A stretch of DNA of 6,313 bases from Bacteroidales bacterium (lineage in GTDB: Bacteria > Bacteroidota > Bacteroidia > Bacteroidales > UBA7960): the NCBI GenBank assembly GCA_007125275.1, contig SLDN01000188.1, forward strand, positions 1-6,313. Direction: 5' to 3'. Below, piece by piece: positions 1-6,206 of this stretch. The notes under the pieces are model-generated. The model made no database searches. It was not told the origin of the DNA and worked only from the letters and a program-made list of their open reading frames with translations. The first letter of the stretch is position 1, and each line of letters starts with the position of its first letter. The position numbers and the translations under genes are program-made.

Positions 1-701
1 ACATTTCCGGATCAATGCTTGCCGAAGACTTCAGACCTAACCGCATGGAGGCGGCGAAGCAAACTGCCATCGAATTCATTGATATGCGACCAAATGACCG
101 CATTGGAATGACGGTTTTCAGTGGTCAAAGCTTTACACTCGTTCCGCTCACCACTGACCATACCTTGTTGAAAGAACTGGCCCGGGGCGTCACCACAGGC
201 ATGGTTGAAGATGGCACAGCGATTGGCGACGGGCTGGCAACGGCCATCAACCGTTTGCGCGACAGTGATGCCATCAGCCGCGTGATCATTCTGCTTACAG
301 ATGGGATAAACAATGCCGGCGTGATCGATCCGCTGACAGCAGCAGAAATTGCTGCCATGTTTGACATCAGGGTTTACACAATTGGCGTGGGCAATAGCGG
401 GCCCGTCCCCTACCCTTTCCGGGGTCCTTTTGGCATACAATACCGTGATGTGGAAATTCCCGTAGATGAAACTTTGCTCCAGGAAATAGCAAATTTGACC
501 GGAGGTAATTATTACTGGGCTGATAATCAGGATGCCCTGCAAAATGTGTATCAAGAGATTGACAGGCTCGAACGAACAAAGATTGATGTAACAGAGTTTA
601 CACGTCATCACGACGAGTTTCTGCCCCTGCTGTTATTGGCATTGGGTCTCATTGGCTTTGAGACGTTATTAAAATACACCTGGTTACGAACAATACCATA
701 A
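1..701 (+). CDS. batA: BatA, VWA-domain membrane protein (5' end missing)
   Basis: This is the C-terminal part of BatA, an inner-membrane protein with a periplasmic von Willebrand A domain, first protein of the Bat set. The reading frame is open from the left edge: bases 1-2 are the last two of a codon that fits GAC (Asp), followed by Ile-Ser-Gly-Ser-Met. The window therefore begins inside the MIDAS metal-binding motif DxSxS, and the ATG at 15 is internal, not the start. The other MIDAS residues are present: Thr at 216-218 (GTAIGDG) and Asp at 300-302 (LLTDG). The family-typical segment PYPFRGPFGIQYRDVEIPVD follows, then TGGNYYWA and a DRLERTKIDV stretch. A hydrophobic helix at about 618-680 is the C-terminal membrane anchor. 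The N-terminal helices lie outside the window. The gene ends at TAA 699-701, 9 bp before batB, so the two are surely co-transcribed. Identification rests on strong family resemblance and on the downstream batB-E order. Confidence 0.95.
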   Translation, partial: ISGSMLAEDFRPNRMEAAKQTAIEFIDMRPNDRIGMTVFSGQSFTLVPLTTDHTLLKELARGVTTGMVEDGTAIGDGLATAINRLRDSDAISRVIILLTDGINNAGVIDPLTAAEIAAMFDIRVYTIGVGNSGPVPYPFRGPFGIQYRDVEIPVDETLLQEIANLTGGNYYWADNQDALQNVYQEIDRLERTKIDVTEFTRHHDEFLPLLLLALGLIGFETLLKYTWLRTIP

Positions 702-710
702 GATAAAGGA

Positions 711-1739
711 ATGATACGTTTTGCAAATCCGGAAATGTTCTGCCTGTTTGTGCTTGTACCCATGCTGGTATTGGTATTTTTGGTATATCGTGTGATACGC
801 CGGCGTGCTGTTCGAAAATTCGGCAGAGAGCATCTGGTGGCGGAAATGACACCCAACATATCAAATACCAGGGTCTGGTTCAAGTTCATTATCGTTATCA
901 TCGCTGTTTCGGCGATGGCACTTGCTGCAGTGAATCCTCAAACCGGCAGTCGCATGGAGGAAGGCAGGCTGGAGGGCTTTGACATCGTTGTGGCACTTGA
1001 TGTTAGTCGTAGCATGCTGGCACAGGACGTCCGCCCAAGTCGTATGGAGCGTGCCAGGCTGGCAGTCAACAGGCTTATTGATCAGCTTGAACAAGACCGG
1101 ATAGCGCTGGTGGTGTTTGCCGGAGCGGCACATACGCAGGTGCCCCTCACATCTGATCATCGTGCAGCCAAGATGATTCTGACTACAGTAAACACAAATT
1201 CTGTGTCGATACAGGGCACTGCACTTGAAAGTGCCATAGACCGGGCCTTGCTGGCTTTTAATGATGATGGATCAAACAACAAAACCATCATTCTTGTTAG
1301 TGATGGCGAGAGCCACGAAGACGATCCGCTGGCTGCTGCAAGGCGCGCTGCAGAAAAGGGCGTGGTGATACATACCGTGGGCATTGGGAGCCGCGAGGGT
1401 GCCCCGATCCCCATTATAGAAAACAACCGGATGGCCGGCTATTTCCGTGATGAAGATGGAAATACTGTCATTACGAGGTATGATGAACATACCCTCCGGG
1501 CGATTGCCGAAGTCACCGGCGGTATTTTTAGGCACGGAACGGGAGCAAGTATGGGGCTTGACGAAATATTGCAAGAAATACGCTCGTTAGATATAGAGAC
1601 ATACGATACTGTGCTGTTTGCCGATTATGAAAGCCGCTATCATTATTTTGTCGCTTTGGCATTGCTGCTGCTGATAGCGGATTTGCTCTTAATGAGCCGA
1701 AAGAATAAATATCTGAGCAAGATAAGCATCTTTGATTAA
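711..1739 (+). CDS. batB: BatB, VWA-domain inner-membrane protein
   Basis: BatB is a 342-residue VWA protein and a paralogue of the preceding BatA. It starts MIRFANPEMF, matching the usual BatB beginning, which supports ATG 711. An AAAGGA lies directly against the start codon, too close for a standard ribosome site, which is not unusual in Bacteroidota. Two N-terminal membrane helices (about 8-27 and 56-74) flank a basic loop (RRRAVRK, 30-36). The VWA domain spans about 90-290, and a third helix (about 312-328) is followed by RKNK. Positive-inside logic places the VWA domain in the periplasm. The MIDAS is intact: D97, S99 and S101 (DVSRS), T170 (QGTALESA) and D198 (LVSDGE), so divalent metal-dependent protein binding is expected. 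Known Bat/MoxR loci suggest a role as part of an envelope complex; the ligand is not known. The stop at 1737-1739 is 46 bp before the preferred batC start. Confidence 0.96.
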   Translation: MIRFANPEMFCLFVLVPMLVLVFLVYRVIRRRAVRKFGREHLVAEMTPNISNTRVWFKFIIVIIAVSAMALAAVNPQTGSRMEEGRLEGFDIVVALDVSRSMLAQDVRPSRMERARLAVNRLIDQLEQDRIALVVFAGAAHTQVPLTSDHRAAKMILTTVNTNSVSIQGTALESAIDRALLAFNDDGSNNKTIILVSDGESHEDDPLAAARRAAEKGVVIHTVGIGSREGAPIPIIENNRMAGYFRDEDGNTVITRYDEHTLRAIAEVTGGIFRHGTGASMGLDEILQEIRSLDIETYDTVLFADYESRYHYFVALALLLLIADLLLMSRKNKYLSKISIFD

Positions 1740-1785
1740 CTGACAGGAAAAGGGTTGTTGCTAAAGAAGAATAACATTGTTTGCG

Positions 1786-2526
1786 ATGAAGCTAAATCTG
1801 ATCATACTGCTGATAACAATTATTGCATTTCCTTCCACTTTGGCGGCCGGTAATGAGCTGCAGCTGTTGCGACAAGGCAACAAGCTCTTTGAAGAAGGCA
1901 ATTACACCGAAGCGGAAGCAAAATACAGGGAAGCCCTTGAGCTGGATGAAACCAACTACAGGGCCTGGCACAATCTGGGCAATGCCCTGTATCAGCAGGG
2001 CCGCCTTGAAGAAGCCGCAGATATTTATGATCGTCTCTTAGGTAAGGCCTCCTCCGATCAAGCACGTGCTGCAGGATGGCACAACCTGGGCAATTCTTTG
2101 CTTGGCAACGGTCAGGTAGCCGAAAGCATAGAAGCCTATAAACAGGCGCTGCGTTTAACGCCCGATGATGAGGATACCCGCTACAATCTGGCCTATGCCC
2201 TGAATTTATTGGAGGAAATGCCTCCGGATCCTTCCGGCGACGGTGAAGATGATGGCGATGATGATGGCGATGATGATGACCAGCAGCAGCAGCAGGATCA
2301 GCAGCAAGAAGAGGGTGATGAAGACAATGAGCAGGATGGGTCTGAAAATCAGGACGGGGCTGAACAGAATCAGGAAGAACAAATGGCTGAAGGTCCGGAA
2401 CAAATGTCACCGCAAGATGCTGAAAGGATACTGGAAGCATTAAGGCAGCAGGAACAAAAAGTGCAGGAAGAAATCAACAGGGAGTCAAAAACAACGAAAC
2501 CTGCCGGAACACGGCGTCAGTGGTAA
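1786..2526 (+). CDS. batC: BatC, exported TPR protein with acidic Gln-rich tail
   Basis: BatC is a predicted periplasmic tetratricopeptide-repeat protein of 246 residues from ATG 1786. The start gives a clean signal peptide, MKLNLIILLITIIAFPSTLA, with likely cleavage near residues 20-22. An in-frame TTG at 1777 would add three residues (MFA); it has AAAGAAGA at 1763-1770, 6 bp upstream, so it cannot be dismissed. TPR units lie at about 24-57 (NKLFEEGNYTEAEAKYREAL), 58-91 (WHNLGNALYQQGRLEEAADI) and 94-127 (WHNLGNSLLGNGQVAESIEA), plus a capping helix to about 142. Residues 148-205 are low complexity, rich in Asp, Gln and Glu. The end holds a conserved-looking helix (MSPQDAERILEALRQQEQKV, 207-226) and a terminal Trp. 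TPRs scaffold protein contacts, so BatC probably bridges the VWA proteins, BatD and BatE. No C-terminal membrane helix is visible. batD follows after 16 bp. Confidence 0.93.
   Translation: MKLNLIILLITIIAFPSTLAAGNELQLLRQGNKLFEEGNYTEAEAKYREALELDETNYRAWHNLGNALYQQGRLEEAADIYDRLLGKASSDQARAAGWHNLGNSLLGNGQVAESIEAYKQALRLTPDDEDTRYNLAYALNLLEEMPPDPSGDGEDDGDDDGDDDDQQQQQDQQQEEGDEDNEQDGSENQDGAEQNQEEQMAEGPEQMSPQDAERILEALRQQEQKVQEEINRESKTTKPAGTRRQW
2248..2307 (+). repeat. Triplet low-complexity tract inside batC (GAT/GGC, then CAG)
   Basis: Eleven codons at 2248-2280 are built from GAT with interspersed GGC (GATGATGGC, then GATGATGATGGC, then GATGATGATGAC), encoding an Asp/Gly run at residues 155-165. They pass directly into CAG x5 (2281-2295), GAT, CAG CAG CAA, encoding glutamines at 166-170 and 172-174. 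The near-identical codons make this a microsatellite-like stretch where replication slippage would change length in steps of three and leave the frame intact. It forms a flexible, strongly acidic linker between the TPR domain and the conserved C-terminal helix. Confidence 0.85.
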
Positions 2527-2542
2527 AAAGAATAGTGTTTTT

Positions 2543-4393
2543 ATGAACAAAGGGGTATATTTGGTCATTTTATTTTTGATAAACGCTTTTTCAGGAGTTC
2601 TGGCTGAAGAAGTACGCTTGTCAGCAACAGCACCGTCAGAAGTGGCCGTTGGTGATAGATTCAGGTTGGTTTTGTCTGTCAATGCACGCCCCCAGCAGCT
2701 TACACCACCAGCGTTTGGTAGCTTCCGTCTGCTTTCAGGCCCAAGCCAGTCGTCGAGTTCTTCCACACAAATCATAAATAACCAGGTAACAACATCCATC
2801 AACATTAGCTATACCTATGTGTTGGAAGCAACGGAAGAGGGCGAGTTTACAATGGCCAATGCTTCTGTTAGTGTGGATGGCAAGACTTATCGCGCTGATC
2901 CGCTACAGATAAAAGTATTGGCGCGCGGCACCGCACCCCAGCCTTCAACCTCCACCCGGCCACAACAGGACAGCCGCGAACCCGACTTGCCTGGCAGTGA
3001 AGACATCTTCATCAGGGCACAAGCAAGCAATACCACGCCATACCTTGGTGAGCAGGTCATCATCACCTATAAGATTTATACCAGGATCGATATCACCAAT
3101 TACACTATTGATGCCTTGCCTTCTTTTCAGGGTTTCTGGTCAGAAAACCTCAGCAGCGGACAGTCATCTGTAAGCACTGAAGTGATCAATGGCGTCAATT
3201 TCAGGGTGGCCGAGATAAGACGCGTGGCTGTATTTCCGCAAAGAGCCGGAGAACTCAGGGTTGAACCCATGACAGTCGATATGAATGTCAGGGTCAGGCG
3301 ACCGCAGCAACAAAGACGAGGAAACATAATTGATGAATTTTTTGGCAGCAGCCCGTTTGACAGGTTTCATACCATGCAGCACAGTGTCAGATCAGATGCC
3401 ATCACGATGCAGGTAAAACCCCTTCCGGCACAAAACCGGCCGGCCGGCTTCAGCGGCGTCGTAGGCAGTTACGAGATAAGCGCCAGGCTGCGGCCTGATG
3501 AGCTGGATGTCAATGATGCCAGCAATCTGTTGTTAACAATTCAGGGCACAGGAAATATCCGAATGCTCGAACCCCCGAAAATTCAATTTCCAAGATACCT
3601 GGATGTTTTTGACCCAAGGGTTGAAGACAATGTAAGTGCCGGGAGTAATGGCATCAGTGGCAGTAGGGTATTTGACTACCTGATGATACCGCGCTCTGCC
3701 GGGATGGTTGAAATACCTGCCATAAGTTTTAGTTATTTTGACCCGGTAAGAAGCGAGTATATAACCCGTAGGACCCAACCACTTACCCTTGATGTTCAAG
3801 GTGATGCAGCAGCGACTCAGGGGGTGCAGCAACATGGTGATGCAGCATTTATGGCTGAGGATATCCGGTTTATCAACACCAATGCCGTAAACTGGCGACC
3901 AATGGAAATGCTTTTTTTCAAAAGCCAAAGCTTCTACCTTCTGCTTGTAAGTCCGCTTGCTTTGCTGATCATCTTTCTGATAGTTTACAGAAAGCAACTA
4001 AAAGAGAGCCGGGATGTGGCAGGTATGCGAACCAGGAAAGCGCAGAAGATTGCTCGTAAAAGGTTAAAGCTGGCACGCACGTATCTTAATGAGGAAAACC
4101 GGAACGACTTTTATGATGAGATATTCAGGGCGCTGTGGGGTTATGTCTCAGACCGACTGAACATGCCTGTTGCCAGGCTTAATAAAGAGAACGTAGCATC
4201 AGCGTTTCGGCAAAAAAACGTACCAGAAGATCTTGCGGAAAAATTTTTAGACGGCCTTGCCGAATGTGAATTTGCCCGTTTTTCACCCGCAGAAAATTCA
4301 AATCCATTGCAGGAAAGTTACCAAATGGCATTGGATACAATTGTTACACTGGAAAAAGAACTGCGCAAACAATCATCCGGAAAAAAGAAATGA
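2543..4393 (+). CDS. batD: BatD, periplasmic protein with C-terminal membrane anchor
   Basis: BatD is 616 residues, about the usual length for the family. ATG 2543 gives a signal peptide (MNKGVYLVILFLINAFSGVLA) with likely cleavage after A21. The body is beta-rich with immunoglobulin-like character: it opens with VRLSATAPSEVAVGDRFRLV (24-43), and a second similar module begins with IFIRAQASNTTPYLGEQVII (155-174). A Ser-rich patch (69-74) and a Pro/Ser/Thr linker (131-150) separate modules. A basic Gln/Arg segment (253-259) and FFGSSPFDRF (266-275) are typical of Bacteroidota BatD, as is VKPLPAQNRPAGFSGVVGSY (291-310). One helix at about 464-482 spans the membrane; the tail 483-616 is basic at first, then helical and presumably cytoplasmic. 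This topology lets BatD connect periplasmic Bat partners to the cytoplasm, where a MoxR ATPase would act (inference). The stop overlaps the batE start. The molecular activity of BatD is unknown. Confidence 0.95.
   Translation: MNKGVYLVILFLINAFSGVLAEEVRLSATAPSEVAVGDRFRLVLSVNARPQQLTPPAFGSFRLLSGPSQSSSSSTQIINNQVTTSINISYTYVLEATEEGEFTMANASVSVDGKTYRADPLQIKVLARGTAPQPSTSTRPQQDSREPDLPGSEDIFIRAQASNTTPYLGEQVIITYKIYTRIDITNYTIDALPSFQGFWSENLSSGQSSVSTEVINGVNFRVAEIRRVAVFPQRAGELRVEPMTVDMNVRVRRPQQQRRGNIIDEFFGSSPFDRFHTMQHSVRSDAITMQVKPLPAQNRPAGFSGVVGSYEISARLRPDELDVNDASNLLLTIQGTGNIRMLEPPKIQFPRYLDVFDPRVEDNVSAGSNGISGSRVFDYLMIPRSAGMVEIPAISFSYFDPVRSEYITRRTQPLTLDVQGDAAATQGVQQHGDAAFMAEDIRFINTNAVNWRPMEMLFFKSQSFYLLLVSPLALLIIFLIVYRKQLKESRDVAGMRTRKAQKIARKRLKLARTYLNEENRNDFYDEIFRALWGYVSDRLNMPVARLNKENVASAFRQKNVPEDLAEKFLDGLAECEFARFSPAENSNPLQESYQMALDTIVTLEKELRKQSSGKKK
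4390..4393 (+). other. batD/batE ATGA stop-start overlap
   Basis: The ATG of batE (4390-4392) overlaps the TGA of batD (4391-4393). A purine-rich GGAAAAAAGAA just upstream (4379-4389) may act as a weak ribosome site. Such overlaps usually mean translational coupling, which would keep BatD and BatE synthesis in proportion. This is the tightest junction in the operon. Confidence 0.9.
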
Positions 4394-5154
4394 AACTTAT
4401 AGTCAAACATATTTTGTGGTTAAAGCTGTTGCTGGTGGTTTCCTTTGCAAACGCAGGAAATCATCAGGAGCTTCTTCAGCAGGCCAACGAAGCCTATATC
4501 AGCGAAAACTACCATCAAGCCATTGAGATCTACGAGCAGGTCAGGCAGATGCAGTGGGAATCGTCTGTGCTTTATTATAATCTTGGCAATGCCTATTATC
4601 AGACCGGCCAGCGAGGAAGGGCCATATTAAACTATGAAAGGGCCCTTCGCCTTAATCCCAATGATGAAGCCACCAGGCACAACCTCCGCATCGTGCGCGC
4701 TGAATTACCGGAAAGATATGAACAGTTACCTCAGCTTTTTTTTCTGGACTGGCGTGATGGCTTTGTACGGTTGCTGCCGGTCGACGGCTGGGCGACAGCC
4801 ATTATTATGCTGGTTATGGCACTTTCGCTTTGCACAGGTCTCTTCTTCGTGTTGAGGGTCCGGGTGTTGAAAAAGGCGGTATTTATGCTTGGCCTTGTTT
4901 TGTTGATCTCTTTGTTCATGAGCATTTATGCAGCCAACCGGCAATATCACTTTCATCATATACGCCAGGAAGCCATCGTGATGAGTCCACGTGTTACGGC
5001 CAAAAGTGCACCGGGCGAGCGAGGCATTGATGTTTTTGTTATTTATGAAGGGGTAAAGGTTGTGATTCAGTCGGAGCTGATGGATTGGTGCGAGGTGCGA
5101 TTACCCAATGGCAATGTCGGCTGGATTAACAGGGAGACCTTGGAGGTTATTTGA
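4390..5154 (+). CDS. batE: BatE, TPR protein with two membrane helices and SH3-like domain
   Basis: BatE has 254 residues. An N-terminal signal sequence or anchor (about 7-22, ending FANA) is followed by TPR units at about 26-57 (NEAYISENYHQAIEIYEQV) and 58-91 (LYYNLGNAYYQTGQRGRAIL), with a third partial helix to about 105. Two membrane helices (about 134-155 and 163-181) flank a short basic loop RVRVLKK, expected in the cytoplasm. Residues about 193-254 look like a bacterial SH3 domain (VTAKSAPGE, then WCEVRLPNGNVGWINRETLEVI at the end), with the hydrophobic and Trp positions usual for such domains, predicted periplasmic. Bacterial SH3 domains often bind peptides or cell-wall components, so a link to peptidoglycan is possible but unproven. 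It is translationally coupled to batD and is the last gene of the operon. Its stop lies 3 bp from the stop of the convergent gene, with no room for a dedicated terminator. Confidence 0.94.
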   Translation: MKLIVKHILWLKLLLVVSFANAGNHQELLQQANEAYISENYHQAIEIYEQVRQMQWESSVLYYNLGNAYYQTGQRGRAILNYERALRLNPNDEATRHNLRIVRAELPERYEQLPQLFFLDWRDGFVRLLPVDGWATAIIMLVMALSLCTGLFFVLRVRVLKKAVFMLGLVLLISLFMSIYAANRQYHFHHIRQEAIVMSPRVTAKSAPGERGIDVFVIYEGVKVVIQSELMDWCEVRLPNGNVGWINRETLEVI

Positions 5155-5157
5155 TTC

Positions 5158-5646
5158 TCAGTAAGCTCCTCCCCTGCCATCAGGCCGGTGCCGCCGCTGG
5201 GCTTCCCTGAACAGCATCCTGTTAAAGCTTTTCTCAGCTTCAAAGAGCATGGCAATTTTCTGCACGGAAATTACCCGGAGCATTTTCTCCGCATACTCTC
5301 TGCGCAAAGCAGCTGCCGTTTCAAAGCGCTCCAGGTCGTCATGAATAAATTGTGTGGCCTCTTCCTCGTTCATTTCCGAAACATCGGGCAATTGTTCACG
5401 CTGCTCCCGAAATTTATCCGATAACGCCTCCACCTTTTCGTTGTATTCATTATACAAAGGCCAGAATTCACGTGCCTCTTCTGCTGTTAATGACAGTTGT
5501 TTGGTTATATAGGCAATTTTTCTTGCTTCGATGGCTTCGCGCCGTTCATCGGGCTGCATGCCACCCGGACGGCCGGGACGCTGTGGCTGGGCGGTCAGGT
5601 TAGAGGCAATGATGATGGCGATAAAAAGAATTCCAAATTTTCGCAT
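5158..5646 (-). CDS. Spy/CpxP-like periplasmic protein (LTxxQ-type)
   Basis: This is a 162-residue exported, almost entirely helical protein, close in length to E. coli Spy. The signal peptide is MRKFGILFIAIIIASNLTA, with cleavage likely before Q20. A Pro/Gly/Arg-rich linker (21-29) follows, then a charged helical domain with LTAEEAREFWPLYNEY (53-68), the Bacteroidota form of the LTxxQ motif, and a second related element ISVQKIAMLFEAE (126-138). In Spy and CpxP these motifs shape a cradle-like dimer that chaperones proteins or senses envelope stress; in Bacteroidota similar proteins are often labelled periplasmic sensors of ECF sigma factors. The start codon is the only one giving the signal peptide; no clear ribosome site precedes it. 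It lies 38 bp downstream of the predicted anti-sigma gene in the same direction, so the two probably form one transcript. Fold assignment is fairly secure; chaperone versus sensor role is open. Confidence 0.82.
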   Translation of the reverse strand: MRKFGILFIAIIIASNLTAQPQRPGRPGGMQPDERREAIEARKIAYITKQLSLTAEEAREFWPLYNEYNEKVEALSDKFREQREQLPDVSEMNEEEATQFIHDDLERFETAAALRREYAEKMLRVISVQKIAMLFEAEKSFNRMLFREAQRRHRPDGRGGAY

Positions 5647-5684
5647 GGTGTCAGGATTTGTTGTTCATTCGATTTCAAAAAATA

Positions 5685-6206
5685 TTAATCAAGGTATGAC
5701 AGCAGCAAGCCGCCCTCCATGCCATAATAGCGGGCATTTTCAAATATTTCTTCAAGGAGGTCGTCATCTGCATCGTCAAAGATAGTGTTTTCTGTATTGA
5801 AAAGAATATCATCAGCAGACAGGTCTGATTCGAGAATTACTTCATACATCATATCGCGGTCGAAATTAGGCCTGTAAGCCAGATACTCGTATTCCGTAAT
5901 TCCTTCCTCCTCTGCAATATATCCATTCAAGCCATCCCGTTCGTATAAAAACAAGCTGAAAGTGAGTCCAAGCAACAAAAGAACACCTGCGAAAACAGGT
6001 ATCAGCCTTTTATACAATACGGTAGAGACGCCCAATGCTTCCTGGCTGCCAGTCCGGACGACTCTGTCCTGTATTTTTCCCGGCAGCTGTTCAAAATAAT
6101 TTGCAGGCAGCTCGAAGCCGGCCTGTTTATCCAGCTTCTCGAGGCTGCTGCCAAGCTCCTGCAGCTCGCGGTTGATTGATTCCTTTGGTTCTTTATGTGT
6201 TTTCAT
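5685..6206 (-). CDS. Single-pass membrane protein, predicted anti-sigma factor
   Basis: This is a 173-residue protein without a signal peptide. A charged, helical N-terminal part (1-66) contains the motif GFELPANYFEQLPGKIQDRV (30-49), a pattern seen in many Bacteroidota proteins encoded directly after ECF sigma factor genes. One strong membrane helix follows (about 69-88, IPVFAGVLLLLGLTFSLFLY). The C-terminal part (89-173) is very acidic, including DDADDDLLEEIFE (144-156). Basic residues lie before the helix (K66, R67), so the N-terminus should be cytoplasmic and the acidic tail periplasmic, as in membrane anti-sigma factors. No zinc-binding HxxxCxxC motif and no FecR domain are visible. The inferred job is to hold an ECF sigma factor at the membrane and release it upon an envelope signal, possibly with the Spy-like protein encoded 38 bp downstream. 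The sigma gene itself is not in the window, so the role is inferred from motif, topology and neighbour only. Confidence 0.68.
   Translation of the reverse strand: MKTHKEPKESINRELQELGSSLEKLDKQAGFELPANYFEQLPGKIQDRVVRTGSQEALGVSTVLYKRLIPVFAGVLLLLGLTFSLFLYERDGLNGYIAEEEGITEYEYLAYRPNFDRDMMYEVILESDLSADDILFNTENTIFDDADDDLLEEIFENARYYGMEGGLLLSYLD

Noticed and set aside
12..611. 199-codon open frame antisense to batA
   Set aside because: It is a shadow of the strongly recognisable BatA frame; its translation has no domain-like pattern and many scattered Cys and His residues typical of antisense reading.
1740..1785. Possible promoter or terminator in the batB-batC gap
   Set aside because: The 46 bp hold no inverted repeat with a T-run and no TTTG/TAnnTTTG pair; operon read-through explains the gap.
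1820..2440. 206-codon open frame antisense to batC
   Set aside because: It arises from the repetitive GAT/CAG-rich and TPR-coding sequence, giving His- and Cys-rich low-complexity protein without recognisable features.
3296..3373. Gln/Arg-rich and FFGSSPF segment in BatD as a possible insertion
   Set aside because: Bacteroidota BatD proteins commonly carry a basic, Phe-rich variable loop at this place, so it is not unusual.
3533..3997. 154-codon open frame antisense to batD
   Set aside because: It overlaps the BatD body and membrane anchor completely; no signal or motif in it suggests a real product.
5676..5690. AT-rich TATTTTTTG on the - strand just upstream of the Spy-like gene, resembling the Bacteroidota -7 box TAnnTTTG
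   Set aside because: The spacing is off by one base, no -33 TTTG is evident, and the neighbouring gene only 38 bp upstream makes co-transcription more likely.
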